Of a stretch of DNA of 16,256 nucleotides, positions 1 through 6,590 are shown piece by piece. The stretch is from NCBI GenBank assembly GCA_025059415.1, contig JANXDQ010000008.1, positions 6,569 through 22,824 of the forward strand, read 5' to 3'. The position numbers and the translations under genes were made by a program. The notes beneath the pieces are model-generated. The model was given only the letters and a program-made list of their open reading frames with translations, made no database searches and was not told the origin of the DNA. Origin of the DNA: Aigarchaeota archaeon. GTDB taxonomy: Archaea > Thermoproteota > Nitrososphaeria_A > Caldarchaeales > Wolframiiraptoraceae. The number at the start of each line of letters is the position of its first letter. Within the stretch, counting starts at the first letter, position 1.

Positions 1-1
1 G

Positions 2-67
2 GACACCGTCGAGATGTGGATTGAGAAGATCGGCTTGATAAGAAATGATGTCATCGCCGAGGAGTAA
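2..67 (+). CDS. C-terminal end of an unidentified protein (partial)
   Basis: The frame beginning at base 2 is open to a TAA at 65-67 and gives 21 residues ending in IRNDVIAEE. The other forward frame checked (from base 1) closes within a few codons, and the next gene starts 67 bases later after a promoter-like stretch, so this is probably the tail of a gene running in from the left. Too little is visible to name a family. Confidence 0.45.
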   Translation, partial: DTVEMWIEKIGLIRNDVIAEE

Positions 68-102
68 CCAGCATCAAACCACCCTGGAAATAATTGGGAA
101 AC

Positions 103-110
103 CTTAATAC
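103..110 (+). promoter_or_regulatory. TATA-like box for the geranylgeranyl reductase gene
   Basis: CTTAATAC follows a purine-rich BRE-like GGGAAAC. Its centre lies about 27 bases before the ATG at 134, which would give a leaderless transcript. No clear Shine-Dalgarno stands in front of that ATG, which agrees. Inferred from spacing and composition only. Confidence 0.4.
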
Positions 111-133
111 CGGGAATTATTTTTCAGGGATGA

Positions 134-1279
134 ATGTCCTCAAAGGAATTTGACGTGATAGTTGTTGGAGCCGGGCCTGCCGGAGTTTCCGCCGCGAAGT
201 CCTCGGCCGCGACGGGCGCAAGGACCCTACTATTGGAGAAAAATCCCGCGATAATGGCCTTGAAGCCCTGTGGTCAGGCAGTTAGCCGGCAAACACTCAA
301 GACCGCTGGAGTCGATCCAGAAATTCCAGGGCTTATACTGAACGAGGTTCACGCGCTGGTATATGCCCCGAACATGAAGTGCGTTCAGATAGGTGAAAAC
401 GGATACCTCATAAACAAGACCATCCTCTTGCAGGAGATCGCTGCCCAAGCCGCCGAACTAGGCGCGGAGATCCACGTCCACGAAGAATTCCTGGATCTTA
501 AACGAGTAAACGGCAAATTTTTGGTGAAGACGAGTAGAAACACCTACTCTGCTTCCGTTATAATAGGGGCCGATGGCTATAATTCCAGAGTAGCTAGGCG
601 GCTCGGAGTCTCTGAGAGATCTGAGCTGATCCCAACTCTACAATACTTATTGGCGGGCCGCAGCTCCGGGGTTTCCGACGCTATTAGGATCTATTTGGGA
701 AACAAGATAGCTCCAAAGGGTTATGCGTGGATATTCCCGATTACGAATAAACTTGTCGAGGTCGGGATAGGGGTGAGAGATGCGCCGATCAAACCATACA
801 TCGATAACTTCATCAAGATGTTTAGCCGAGAATTTGGAAAAGCCCAGATCATAGATAGACGTGGAGCACCGGTCCCCGTCGGCGGAGTAATAAGGGAATA
901 CGTCCTCGATGGCGCCATACTGATAGGCGACGCCGCGGGAATGGTTATACCTTTGACCGGTGGAGGAATACACTCCTCGATCGCTGCGGGCTTAGCCGCG
1001 GGGAAAGTCGCCGGGGAAGCTGCCTCGGAGGACGTTTCAAGGGAGAGGCTGCGCGAATTCGATGAGGAATACGCTCCTTGGCTGAACAGGATTAGGAGGA
1101 GCTTGAAGGTGTTGAGGGCTCTGGAGAGGCTGAGCGACGATGACCTAAACCAGTTAGCCGAGGTCTTGGAAGATAGAGACGTCGTGGACCTCGCAAATGG
1201 GCTGGATATCGCCAGGGTCGCCAAGAAACTTTTAGTCCACCCAATACTCGCCACGAGGCTCGCGAGATATCTATTATGA
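134..1279 (+). CDS. Geranylgeranyl reductase family FAD-dependent oxidoreductase
   Basis: A 381-residue flavoprotein of the family that saturates geranylgeranyl chains of archaeal membrane lipids (digeranylgeranylglycerophospholipid reductase and relatives). The N-terminus has the dinucleotide-binding motif VGAGPAG (residues 11-17) with an acidic residue after the second strand (E35). It is followed by KPCG (44-47), the cysteine-containing motif typical of the family, GADG in the middle, and the second FAD motif GDAAG (265-269) with TGGGIHSS (275-282). Length matches archaeal members. The C-terminal 80 residues are charged and helical. It is preceded by a TATA-like box and stands alone, 56 bases before the NAD salvage pair. 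The exact substrate cannot be read from sequence: lipid, or isoprenyl diphosphate, or quinone tail. Confidence 0.88.
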   Translation: MSSKEFDVIVVGAGPAGVSAAKSSAATGARTLLLEKNPAIMALKPCGQAVSRQTLKTAGVDPEIPGLILNEVHALVYAPNMKCVQIGENGYLINKTILLQEIAAQAAELGAEIHVHEEFLDLKRVNGKFLVKTSRNTYSASVIIGADGYNSRVARRLGVSERSELIPTLQYLLAGRSSGVSDAIRIYLGNKIAPKGYAWIFPITNKLVEVGIGVRDAPIKPYIDNFIKMFSREFGKAQIIDRRGAPVPVGGVIREYVLDGAILIGDAAGMVIPLTGGGIHSSIAAGLAAGKVAGEAASEDVSRERLREFDEEYAPWLNRIRRSLKVLRALERLSDDDLNQLAEVLEDRDVVDLANGLDIARVAKKLLVHPILATRLARYLL

Positions 1280-1292
1280 GGTGGGGAAAGGG

Positions 1293-1300
1293 CTTAATTC
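1293..1300 (+). promoter_or_regulatory. TATA-like box for the pncA-pncB pair
   Basis: CTTAATTC preceded by GGGAAAGG (BRE-like) lies in the 56-base gap after the reductase gene. Its centre is about 39 bases before the ATG at 1336, which predicts a leader of roughly 12 bases carrying the GAGAGG purine stretch. Inferred from spacing. Confidence 0.4.
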
Positions 1301-1335
1301 TACGATTTGGAATGTCCTGATGAGAGGAAGTGGTT

Positions 1336-1944
1336 ATGGAATTTCCCGAAACCCTAAGGCTCCCGAAGAAGCTCGAAGTGGCCAGCATCCGCGTGGATCC
1401 GAGGGAAACGGCCCTGTTGATAATTGACGTTCAAAACGACTTCGTTAAGCCCTCGGGAAAACTCTATGTAGAGGGAGCCGAGAGAATAATCCCATCAATC
1501 AAGAAGCTGTTGTCGAGGGCGAGGGAGGCCGGGGCAACAGTAATCTTTACACAGGACTGGCACATTAAAGATGATCCCGAGTTCAAGATTTGGGGGGAGC
1601 ACACGATGGCGGGCACATGGGGAGCCGAGGTAGTCAATGAGCTGAAACCGGGTGAAATGGATATAATAGTTAGGAAGCCGAGTTATGACGCATTCTACTC
1701 GACGCCCCTAGATCACGTGTTAAGGTCGAGGGCTGTGAGGAGGTTGATTTTAACGGGCTTGCTCGGGAACATCTGCGTCTCCTGCACGGCTGTAGGCGCG
1801 GCCGTTAGGGGATATGAGCTAATTATCCCAGTTGATTCCATTTTCTCCATCTCCGAGTTCGACCACATATCATCCCTCCGCTTCATGAACTCCGTCCTCA
1901 AGGCGACACTGACGACCTCAGATCTATTGAGTTTCGAGGTTTGA
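1336..1944 (+). CDS. pncA: Nicotinamidase (isochorismatase-fold cysteine hydrolase)
   Basis: Hydrolyses nicotinamide to nicotinate in NAD salvage. From the ATG at 1336 the protein has 202 residues. The catalytic triad of the family is visible: D31 in IIDVQNDF, K114 in VRKPSYDAF and C147 in LLGNICVSC. D74-W-H76 and H89 match the metal ligands of true nicotinamidases, which favours this role over isochorismatase or a generic cysteine hydrolase. An extra in-frame GTG at 1330 would add two residues, but it lies almost on the GAGAGG ribosome site, so 1336 is better spaced. The stop overlaps the start of the nicotinate phosphoribosyltransferase, the enzyme that uses its product. The overlap predicts translational coupling and strongly supports the call. 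Confidence 0.88.
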   Translation: MEFPETLRLPKKLEVASIRVDPRETALLIIDVQNDFVKPSGKLYVEGAERIIPSIKKLLSRAREAGATVIFTQDWHIKDDPEFKIWGEHTMAGTWGAEVVNELKPGEMDIIVRKPSYDAFYSTPLDHVLRSRAVRRLILTGLLGNICVSCTAVGAAVRGYELIIPVDSIFSISEFDHISSLRFMNSVLKATLTTSDLLSFEV

Positions 1945-3161
1945 TGGAGATGAGGGAGAGGAGATTTTACATAGCGACAGAGGATGAAATACTTGCCGGA
2001 AAGGTCACGGACATATACTTCGCGAGAACCAGGCAGATCCTGGGGAGAACGGGGAAAGAGGAAAGACGCGCTTATGCGGAAATTCATGCATATGGTTTTC
2101 CAACCGGGTACGGGTGGGCAATAGCCGCTGGGATGAGTGAGGTTGTAGGGCTTCTCGAGGGTAGGGATATTGACGTTTACGCCATTGATGAGGGCGAGTT
2201 CTTCAGGATTTATGAGCCCGTGATGGCGATCGATGGGAAATACATCGAGTATGGTGTTTATGAATCAAGCCTCCTCGGGATACTCAGACACGCGACGAGC
2301 GTGGCGACCAAGGCGGCGAGGCTTAGAATAGCGGCTGGAGAAAAGACGCTTCTCTTCTTTGGGATAAGATCAGCCCATCCCGCAATCGCTCCTATGCTTG
2401 ATAGATACGCGTTAATGGGCGGATGTGATGCCGTCTCAAGCGTGATCGGCGCCGAGCTCGCCGGAGTCAAGCCCGTAGGCACGATGCCGCATGCCCTGAT
2501 ACTAGTTTTTGAGAATCAGCCGGAGGCTTGGAAGGAATTTGATATGGAGATGCCCAAGGATGTCCCGAGGATAACCCTATGCGACACGTTATCCGATGAG
2601 AGGTTCGAGGCCCTCCTGGCCGCCGAGACTTTGAAGGAGAAGCTCTATGGCGTCAGATTCGATACCCCGAGCTCGAGGCGTGGAAACATGAGGAAAATAG
2701 TTTTGGAGGCGAGGTGGTCGCTCGACCTAGCTGGATACAAGCGCGTCAAGATATTTGTGAGCGGTGGATTGGATGAGCAGGAGATCAGAGAACTGGCCGA
2801 CATCGCTGATGGCTTTGGTGTAGGGACCTCCATAGCGTTCCCGCCATCAATAGACCTGGCAATGGACATAGTGGAGGTCGATGGGAAGCCCTTCTCGAAG
2901 CGTGGAAAGCTTCCGGGGAGAAAACAGGTATATCGGTGTAGAAAGCTTCATGACACGATCACGCCCTTCAAAGTCGAGTTGAATTCCTGCCCGATCTGTG
3001 GAGGGGGGGTTGAACCCTTGCTGAAGCCCCTGATGCGCGGTGGAAAATTGGTCAGGGATCTTCCATCACCCACCGAGGTCCGGGAAAGGGTGATCAAGAG
3101 GCTGAAGGAACTCGCGGGGGTCGAGGAATTCCAGCCTGAGCCCAAGTTCCTAGTCCCCTAA
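1944..3161 (+). CDS. pncB: Nicotinate phosphoribosyltransferase, archaeal type
   Basis: Converts nicotinate and PRPP to nicotinate mononucleotide, the second step after nicotinamidase. From the ATG at 1944 it has 405 residues. The middle of the protein carries family segments such as GIRSAHPAIAPMLDR, a glycine-rich VFVSGG-like strand (KIFVSGGLDE) and GVGTSIAFPP, typical of the phosphoribosyl-binding barrel. The C-terminus has a likely zinc-binding knuckle with C332, C349 and C352 (CPIC), as described for the Thermoplasma enzyme. The ATG at 1944 overlaps the pncA stop (TGATG). A TTG at 1941 and an ATG at 1950 are in-frame alternatives, the last being best spaced from GAGGT at 1936-1940. The 5' end is therefore uncertain by a few codons. 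Confidence 0.9.
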   Translation: MEMRERRFYIATEDEILAGKVTDIYFARTRQILGRTGKEERRAYAEIHAYGFPTGYGWAIAAGMSEVVGLLEGRDIDVYAIDEGEFFRIYEPVMAIDGKYIEYGVYESSLLGILRHATSVATKAARLRIAAGEKTLLFFGIRSAHPAIAPMLDRYALMGGCDAVSSVIGAELAGVKPVGTMPHALILVFENQPEAWKEFDMEMPKDVPRITLCDTLSDERFEALLAAETLKEKLYGVRFDTPSSRRGNMRKIVLEARWSLDLAGYKRVKIFVSGGLDEQEIRELADIADGFGVGTSIAFPPSIDLAMDIVEVDGKPFSKRGKLPGRKQVYRCRKLHDTITPFKVELNSCPICGGGVEPLLKPLMRGGKLVRDLPSPTEVRERVIKRLKELAGVEEFQPEPKFLVP

Positions 3162-3200
3162 AACTCAGATTTATCCCTCACAGGGAGGTGTATTTTTGAG

Positions 3201-3773
3201 ATGACGGATGCGATCGTTGTGTGTATTAGCGGGTTCGCGGGATCCGGTAAGAGCACTCTTGCGAGAAGACTAGCCGACGCCCTAAACCTAAGATACGCCT
3301 CCGGCGGCGATGGCCTGAAGATGCTGGCGATAGAGCGCGGATACAAGCCGGGGGGAGACGAGTGGTGGGAGACCGATGAGGGCTTCAAATTCCTCGGAGA
3401 ACGCCTCACAAACCCAGAGTTTGATAGGGATGTGGATAGAAAGCTCCTGGAACTTGCTAAGAAGGGTGGCGTGGTGATTGATAGCTGGGTCCTTCCCTGG
3501 CTCTATAAAGATGGGTTCAACATCTGGTTGAAGGCGAGGCCTGAGATAAGGGCTAAGAGGATATCCAAGAGAAGTGGAGTCCCGATCGAGGAAGCTCTTG
3601 AGATGTTGTTTAAGAGGGATCGGGAGAGCTCCGAGCTCTACGAGAAGCTCTACGGCATACTCCTTGGGAGGGATTTTGAGCCCTTCCACTTGGTCCTAGA
3701 TACCAGCGAGCTCGATGAAGGAGGGGTGTTCAGGATAGCTTTACAGGCTGTTAAGGAATACTTCAAGCTGTAG
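3201..3773 (+). CDS. cmk: Cytidylate kinase, archaeal type
   Basis: Phosphorylates CMP (and dCMP) to the diphosphate. The 190-residue protein opens with a P-loop GFAGSGKST (residues 11-19) and has the short archaeal CMP kinase form, with a DSW motif after VVID near residue 97 and an arginine-rich lid (RAKRISKRSG). GGGAGGTG at 3183-3190 lies 10 bases before the ATG and fixes the start. In many archaea cmk lies in the same direction just after eL34 in the ribosomal superoperon. Here it is still next to eL34 but on the opposite strand, with the two 3' ends overlapping by 11 bases. The neighbour relationship supports the call; the inversion is unusual. A generic AAA-type nucleoside kinase is the less likely alternative. 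Confidence 0.85.
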   Translation: MTDAIVVCISGFAGSGKSTLARRLADALNLRYASGGDGLKMLAIERGYKPGGDEWWETDEGFKFLGERLTNPEFDRDVDRKLLELAKKGGVVIDSWVLPWLYKDGFNIWLKARPEIRAKRISKRSGVPIEEALEMLFKRDRESSELYEKLYGILLGRDFEPFHLVLDTSELDEGGVFRIALQAVKEYFKL

Positions 3774-4059
3774 CCGCGTCGCCGAGCGACGCCTTCTCCC
3801 ATTCCTCCGCGACCATGGCCCTAATCAATTCCTCCAAGCAGTTTTGGCAGAGCATCCCCCCATAGTACCTCTCAACGGCCCTCTCGCTGTGAGCTAGCTT
3901 GTAATCCTTCTCCCTAGGTATCCCGTGGATTGTGCCGCCGCATCTTGCGCAGTGGTGGAAATCCCTTTTCTCATCTCCGTAATGTATCTTGACTCTGCCT
4001 CCTGGAGTCGTAACGTGCCTCCTCTTTCTACTTCTGGTCCGAAGCATCCTCCTTGGCAT
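3763..4059 (-). CDS. rpl34e: Ribosomal protein eL34
   Basis: A 98-residue large-subunit protein. The basic N-terminus (RTRSRKRRHVTTPGGR) is the family signature, followed by a zinc site formed by C37, C40, C71 and C74 (CARCG and CQNC). It starts at the ATG at 4059, preceded by a strong GAGGAGGTGG ribosome site at about 4066-4075. The first 32 bases of the gene overlap the end of the DUF106 gene, so it is translated from the same message. Its 3' end overlaps the convergent CMP kinase gene by 11 bases. The order SecY, DUF106, eL34 is conserved in archaea and supports all three identifications. Confidence 0.93.
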   Translation of the reverse strand: MPRRMLRTRSRKRRHVTTPGGRVKIHYGDEKRDFHHCARCGGTIHGIPREKDYKLAHSERAVERYYGGMLCQNCLEELIRAMVAEEWEKASLGDAATA

Positions 4060-4522
4060 GTTTAACCACCTCCTCGGGCTTTACCTCGAAGATCTTCCCC
4101 AGCGGCATATTTACCGCTAGGAGGCATAAAATAAACCATCCGATGAACGTGAGCTTATTTCCCTGGGATATTAATGGGATTACTAGATCATTTGGAAGGG
4201 AGGCGATTGCATCGAGCGCGCCGTAGAACGGTGTGATCGTGAGATAGGCTGCATAGAAGATTCCAAGGCTCCCGATGAGGAATATCATGTTCTTCTTTCC
4301 GATCTCCGAATCTATCTTCTGATAGTATTCGCGTTTCTTCATGAGTTTTTGGAGCGTCTTTTGGTCACCTTTCCTCTGGGCATCGTAGAGCATCTTCTTG
4401 AAGTTCTGGGACTCCATCATCCTTGCCATATCCCGCGGAGAGATGATCTTCCTCCTAAGCAAATTAGTAATGGCGCCGACGCAGAGCGCGATCAAGAATA
4501 TCTGGAACATCACGTTAAGCAT
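4028..4522 (-). CDS. DUF106 membrane protein (archaeal YidC/Oxa1-like insertase)
   Basis: A 164-residue membrane protein of the DUF106/EMC3/TMCO1 family, the archaeal branch of the YidC/Oxa1/Get1 superfamily, thought to help insert membrane proteins at the ribosome. Three hydrophobic segments are visible, at about residues 5-22, 79-104 and 125-146. Between the first and second lies a charged, coiled-coil-like cytosolic stretch (residues 27-75, rich in K, R, Q and M), the ribosome-facing element in the family. The start ATG shares one base with the SecY stop (TAATG). In many archaea adenylate kinase sits between SecY and this gene, but here it does not. The family call rests on topology, length and context. 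Direct insertase activity is known for related proteins and inferred here. Confidence 0.88.
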   Translation of the reverse strand: MLNVMFQIFLIALCVGAITNLLRRKIISPRDMARMMESQNFKKMLYDAQRKGDQKTLQKLMKKREYYQKIDSEIGKKNMIFLIGSLGIFYAAYLTITPFYGALDAIASLPNDLVIPLISQGNKLTFIGWFILCLLAVNMPLGKIFEVKPEEVVKHAKEDASDQK

Positions 4523-5469
4523 TATTCTTCACCTAGGACTCTTCCTAGGAATGGATACGTCTCAGTCAACCTCTCCCTAACAAGCAGTTCATAATACTGG
4601 TATAATATCCCAGTCATCAACAGTATCCCTATACCCCCGCCATAGACATTGAAGAGCTCCCCGAATATGGCCATGAACGCGACGATCATCGCGCTCACGA
4701 TCGTTAAGATCCTTATGTATTTCCCGATTAACCTCGCAACGATCGTTGGAGCCCTTCTAAATCCGGGGATCTGCATCCCGGCCTTGATCAATTGATCTGC
4801 GATGTGGCTAGGTGAAAGTCCTCCAACTTCAACCCAGAACTTCGCGAACAATACGCAGAAGAGGAGCATTAAAGCGCTGTATATCAGTATCCTGGAGGGA
4901 TCGTTCATCGCGGTGCCGAGGCTTCCTGGGGATATAACGTAGTAGGCCAGCCCGCCCATCGGGATCAATCCGCTCTCCGTCGCGTTAAACGTGCCGATGG
5001 CATTTAGAAACGGATTCGTGTTTGTCGGATTAAATCTGCTCCATATCATTGTTGAAAAGAAGTATATGTTGGTGAAGATGACCGAGGCGAAGATGACGGG
5101 TATGTTGGAGACGTAGAGGAATTTGATGGGGTATCTTGCGGTGTACCCGGAGACCCTGGCGTGCTGGATTGGAACCTCGATCCTAAGCGCCTCCAAGTAA
5201 ATTATCAATAGGAAGATGGATATCGTCCCGATTAACCCGATGATGTCCGGGAACTGGCCTCTATAGGTTATTTCATGGAAAGATCCTCCCTTCATGGCCG
5301 CTTGGATCATGGCCAAGATTATTCCCTGATAGTATCCATCTGGGAGCATTATGAATGAGAAGAGGTTCGTGAAGATGGTCTCGGCGACTCCGGCGGCGAT
5401 GAATAGGCTCACCCCGCTTCCAAGTCCCCACCCCTTTTGCACCAGCTCATCCATGAAGACTATGAGCAT
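4522..5469 (-). CDS. secY: SecY preprotein translocase, C-terminal fragment (frameshifted gene)
   Basis: 315 residues covering most of SecY from within transmembrane segment 4 to the C-terminus. It begins MLIVFMDELVQKG and continues with GSGVSLFIAAGV, a strongly conserved SecY region, then several further hydrophobic helices and cytosolic loops (including IQHARVSGYTARYPIK) and the C-terminal REERLTETYP-like end. The first in-frame ATG (5469-5467) lies 10 bases inside the N-terminal fragment, in a different frame. Together the two fragments give about 475 residues, normal for archaeal SecY. Compared with known SecY proteins, the junction carries two bases too many (or one too few). See the N-terminal entry for interpretation. 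The stop overlaps the DUF106 start. Confidence 0.9.
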   Translation of the reverse strand: MLIVFMDELVQKGWGLGSGVSLFIAAGVAETIFTNLFSFIMLPDGYYQGIILAMIQAAMKGGSFHEITYRGQFPDIIGLIGTISIFLLIIYLEALRIEVPIQHARVSGYTARYPIKFLYVSNIPVIFASVIFTNIYFFSTMIWSRFNPTNTNPFLNAIGTFNATESGLIPMGGLAYYVISPGSLGTAMNDPSRILIYSALMLLFCVLFAKFWVEVGGLSPSHIADQLIKAGMQIPGFRRAPTIVARLIGKYIRILTIVSAMIVAFMAIFGELFNVYGGGIGILLMTGILYQYYELLVRERLTETYPFLGRVLGEE

Positions 5470-5942
5470 CTGGTTGCGGCGACTAGCTGGATGAAGACTA
5501 TCAATTGCATGGATGGCTCAAGGGGTCCAAGCATGCCCGAGACCGTGAAGACCGCCGACTCCACTAAAATTACGGCTATCGTCAACAACTTGTTCATCGC
5601 GGTGAAGGCCGCCCTATCATCGGGCTTCGAGAGATCGAGCTTTATTATCTGGGCACCGACTAGGAGTTGGAGAATTAGGCCCGCCGTCACTATTGGGCCT
5701 ATCCCGAGAGTTGTGAGCGTGCCGATTTTCTGCGCGAAGATCACGCTCATGATTAGGGGGCTCTGCCCCGTTAGTTTAGCAGCCTCCGGGACGCCGTATA
5801 GGAGCGCGTGGCCCATCAACGTGTAGATTATGAGAACGATCGCCGTCCACACCAGCCTCTCTCCCAGACCGAGTTTCCTCTCAGGCTTCCTAACCTCTGG
5901 AAGATATCTGGCCAATCTCTCGATCGCGGCCCGCGCGCTCAA
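5460..5942 (-). CDS. secY: SecY preprotein translocase, N-terminal fragment (frameshifted gene)
   Basis: 160 residues with the archaeal SecY N-terminus: a short amphipathic lead (RYLPEVRKPERKLGLGERL), the first transmembrane helix, the plug region (GTLTTLGIGPIVTAGLILQLL) and helix 3. It runs into the stop TAG at 5462-5460 just after QLVAAT. The rest of helix 4 follows at once in another frame. A TTG start at 5942 overlaps the uL15 stop by four bases (TTGA), the same coupling style as elsewhere in the block. Because the break falls in the middle of a transmembrane helix, two separate polypeptides would hardly work. A sequencing or assembly error is the simplest cause; a real mutation or recoding is possible. 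No slippery homopolymer is seen. Confidence 0.9.
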   Translation of the reverse strand: MSARAAIERLARYLPEVRKPERKLGLGERLVWTAIVLIIYTLMGHALLYGVPEAAKLTGQSPLIMSVIFAQKIGTLTTLGIGPIVTAGLILQLLVGAQIIKLDLSKPDDRAAFTAMNKLLTIAVILVESAVFTVSGMLGPLEPSMQLIVFIQLVAATRCS

Positions 5943-6394
5943 CTGGCCACACCCTCAAGCTCCTTAGGCGTTATTAGAATGCCTCCAGCCTCCTTTATTG
6001 TTTTCTCGGCCTTCTCACTCCATTTCTCGACCACGACTAGGAGTGGCCTATTGATCTTCCCGCCAGCAACGAGCTTGCGGACGCCGAGCTCTACGAGGTT
6101 AACTACCGGGAGCCCTTTGATGGTTTGGATCTTTCCCTCCCTCTCTAGGTTTTCCACTATGGTTGAGAGCTGGATTAAGTTCACGGAGCTACTTGGGAGC
6201 CTATTCGGCCTGTGAAATCCATGTTTTCCAAAGTAGTTGCGATCATACTTCAGGACCCATGTCCACTTGTGCTTATGCATTCCAACGTTCCCATGCCCTC
6301 CCCTAGATCCACTTTTCCTATGCTGGCCTATCTGGCCCCAGCCGCAGGTCCTACTACCCCTACGCTTCCTGCTCTTCCTATGCCGCGTCCCCAT
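5939..6394 (-). CDS. rpl15: Ribosomal protein uL15
   Basis: A large-subunit protein of 151 residues from the ATG at 6394. It begins MGTRHRKSRKRRGSRTCGWG, the normal archaeal uL15 start, followed by the glycine- and basic-rich tail region (QHRKSGSRGGHGNVGMHKHK) and the globular C-terminal domain. An upstream in-frame TTG at 6409 would add five residues (MGAPR). Alignment to the family's usual start favours 6394, but GAGG lies right against that ATG, so the choice is not certain. It now heads the minus-strand transcript uL15-secY-DUF106-eL34, with its own TATA-like box, because the uL30 gene that normally precedes it is separated by the three-gene plus-strand operon. Confidence 0.93.
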   Translation of the reverse strand: MGTRHRKSRKRRGSRTCGWGQIGQHRKSGSRGGHGNVGMHKHKWTWVLKYDRNYFGKHGFHRPNRLPSSSVNLIQLSTIVENLEREGKIQTIKGLPVVNLVELGVRKLVAGGKINRPLLVVVEKWSEKAEKTIKEAGGILITPKELEGVAS

Positions 6395-6434
6395 CCTCGG
6401 CGCCCCCAATCACAGGGTTGAAGAACTTTCTCAT

Positions 6435-6445
6435 CTCTTATATGT
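6435..6445 (-). promoter_or_regulatory. TATA-like box for uL15-secY-DUF106-eL34
   Basis: On the minus strand ACATATAAGAG is centred about 47 bases before the ATG at 6394 and 32 before the TTG at 6409. Transcription would begin near 6415. An own promoter is expected here because uL15 is cut off from the upstream ribosomal genes by oppositely directed genes. Confidence 0.5.
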
Positions 6446-6455
6446 TACTCGCCCT

Positions 6456-6521
6456 GGAATAAAGGCTCTGAGACCGCCGATCATCCCTCATGCCCAATAG
6501 AGACGCTAAAGCCATTATTCC
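6456..6521. repeat. Imperfect inverted repeat in the divergent uL15/serA intergenic region
   Basis: GGAATAAAGGC at 6456-6466 and GCCATTATTCC at 6511-6521 are complementary at 10 of 11 positions, separated by 44 bases. They lie between the two divergent TATA-like boxes. As RNA this would be an 11-pair stem; as DNA it could be a paired operator. An ACA follows one base after the stem, but the upper part shows no clear further pairing, so I do not call it an H/ACA RNA. Confidence 0.35.
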
Positions 6522-6540
6522 CACAGTCGCCGTTCAAAAA

Positions 6541-6550
6541 TATTTAAAAA
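6541..6550 (+). promoter_or_regulatory. TATA-like box for the serA-like operon
   Basis: TATTTAAAAA within a longer A/T run (6536-6554) is by far the most TATA-like stretch in this gap. Its centre predicts a start of transcription near 6571, leaving a short leader that contains the GGAGGG ribosome site at 6585-6590. Confidence 0.55.
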
Positions 6551-6590
6551 TAACTTTCCCCAGAAAATAGGCAAGCAGCTGCGCGGAGGG

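Noticed and set aside
721..1254. 177-codon minus-strand frame across the geranylgeranyl reductase
   Set aside because: Serine-rich, low-complexity translation antisense to a well-supported gene; no family motif.
5437..5826. 129-codon plus-strand frame over the secY break
   Set aside because: Antisense to SecY coding sequence; it is open only because of codon bias and explains nothing about the frameshift.
6450..6530. Possible C/D-box or H/ACA guide RNA between uL15 and the serA-like gene
   Set aside because: CTGA and ATGAT fragments occur but not in the right order or spacing for C and D boxes, and the hairpin interior lacks a visible upper stem; kept only as an inverted repeat.
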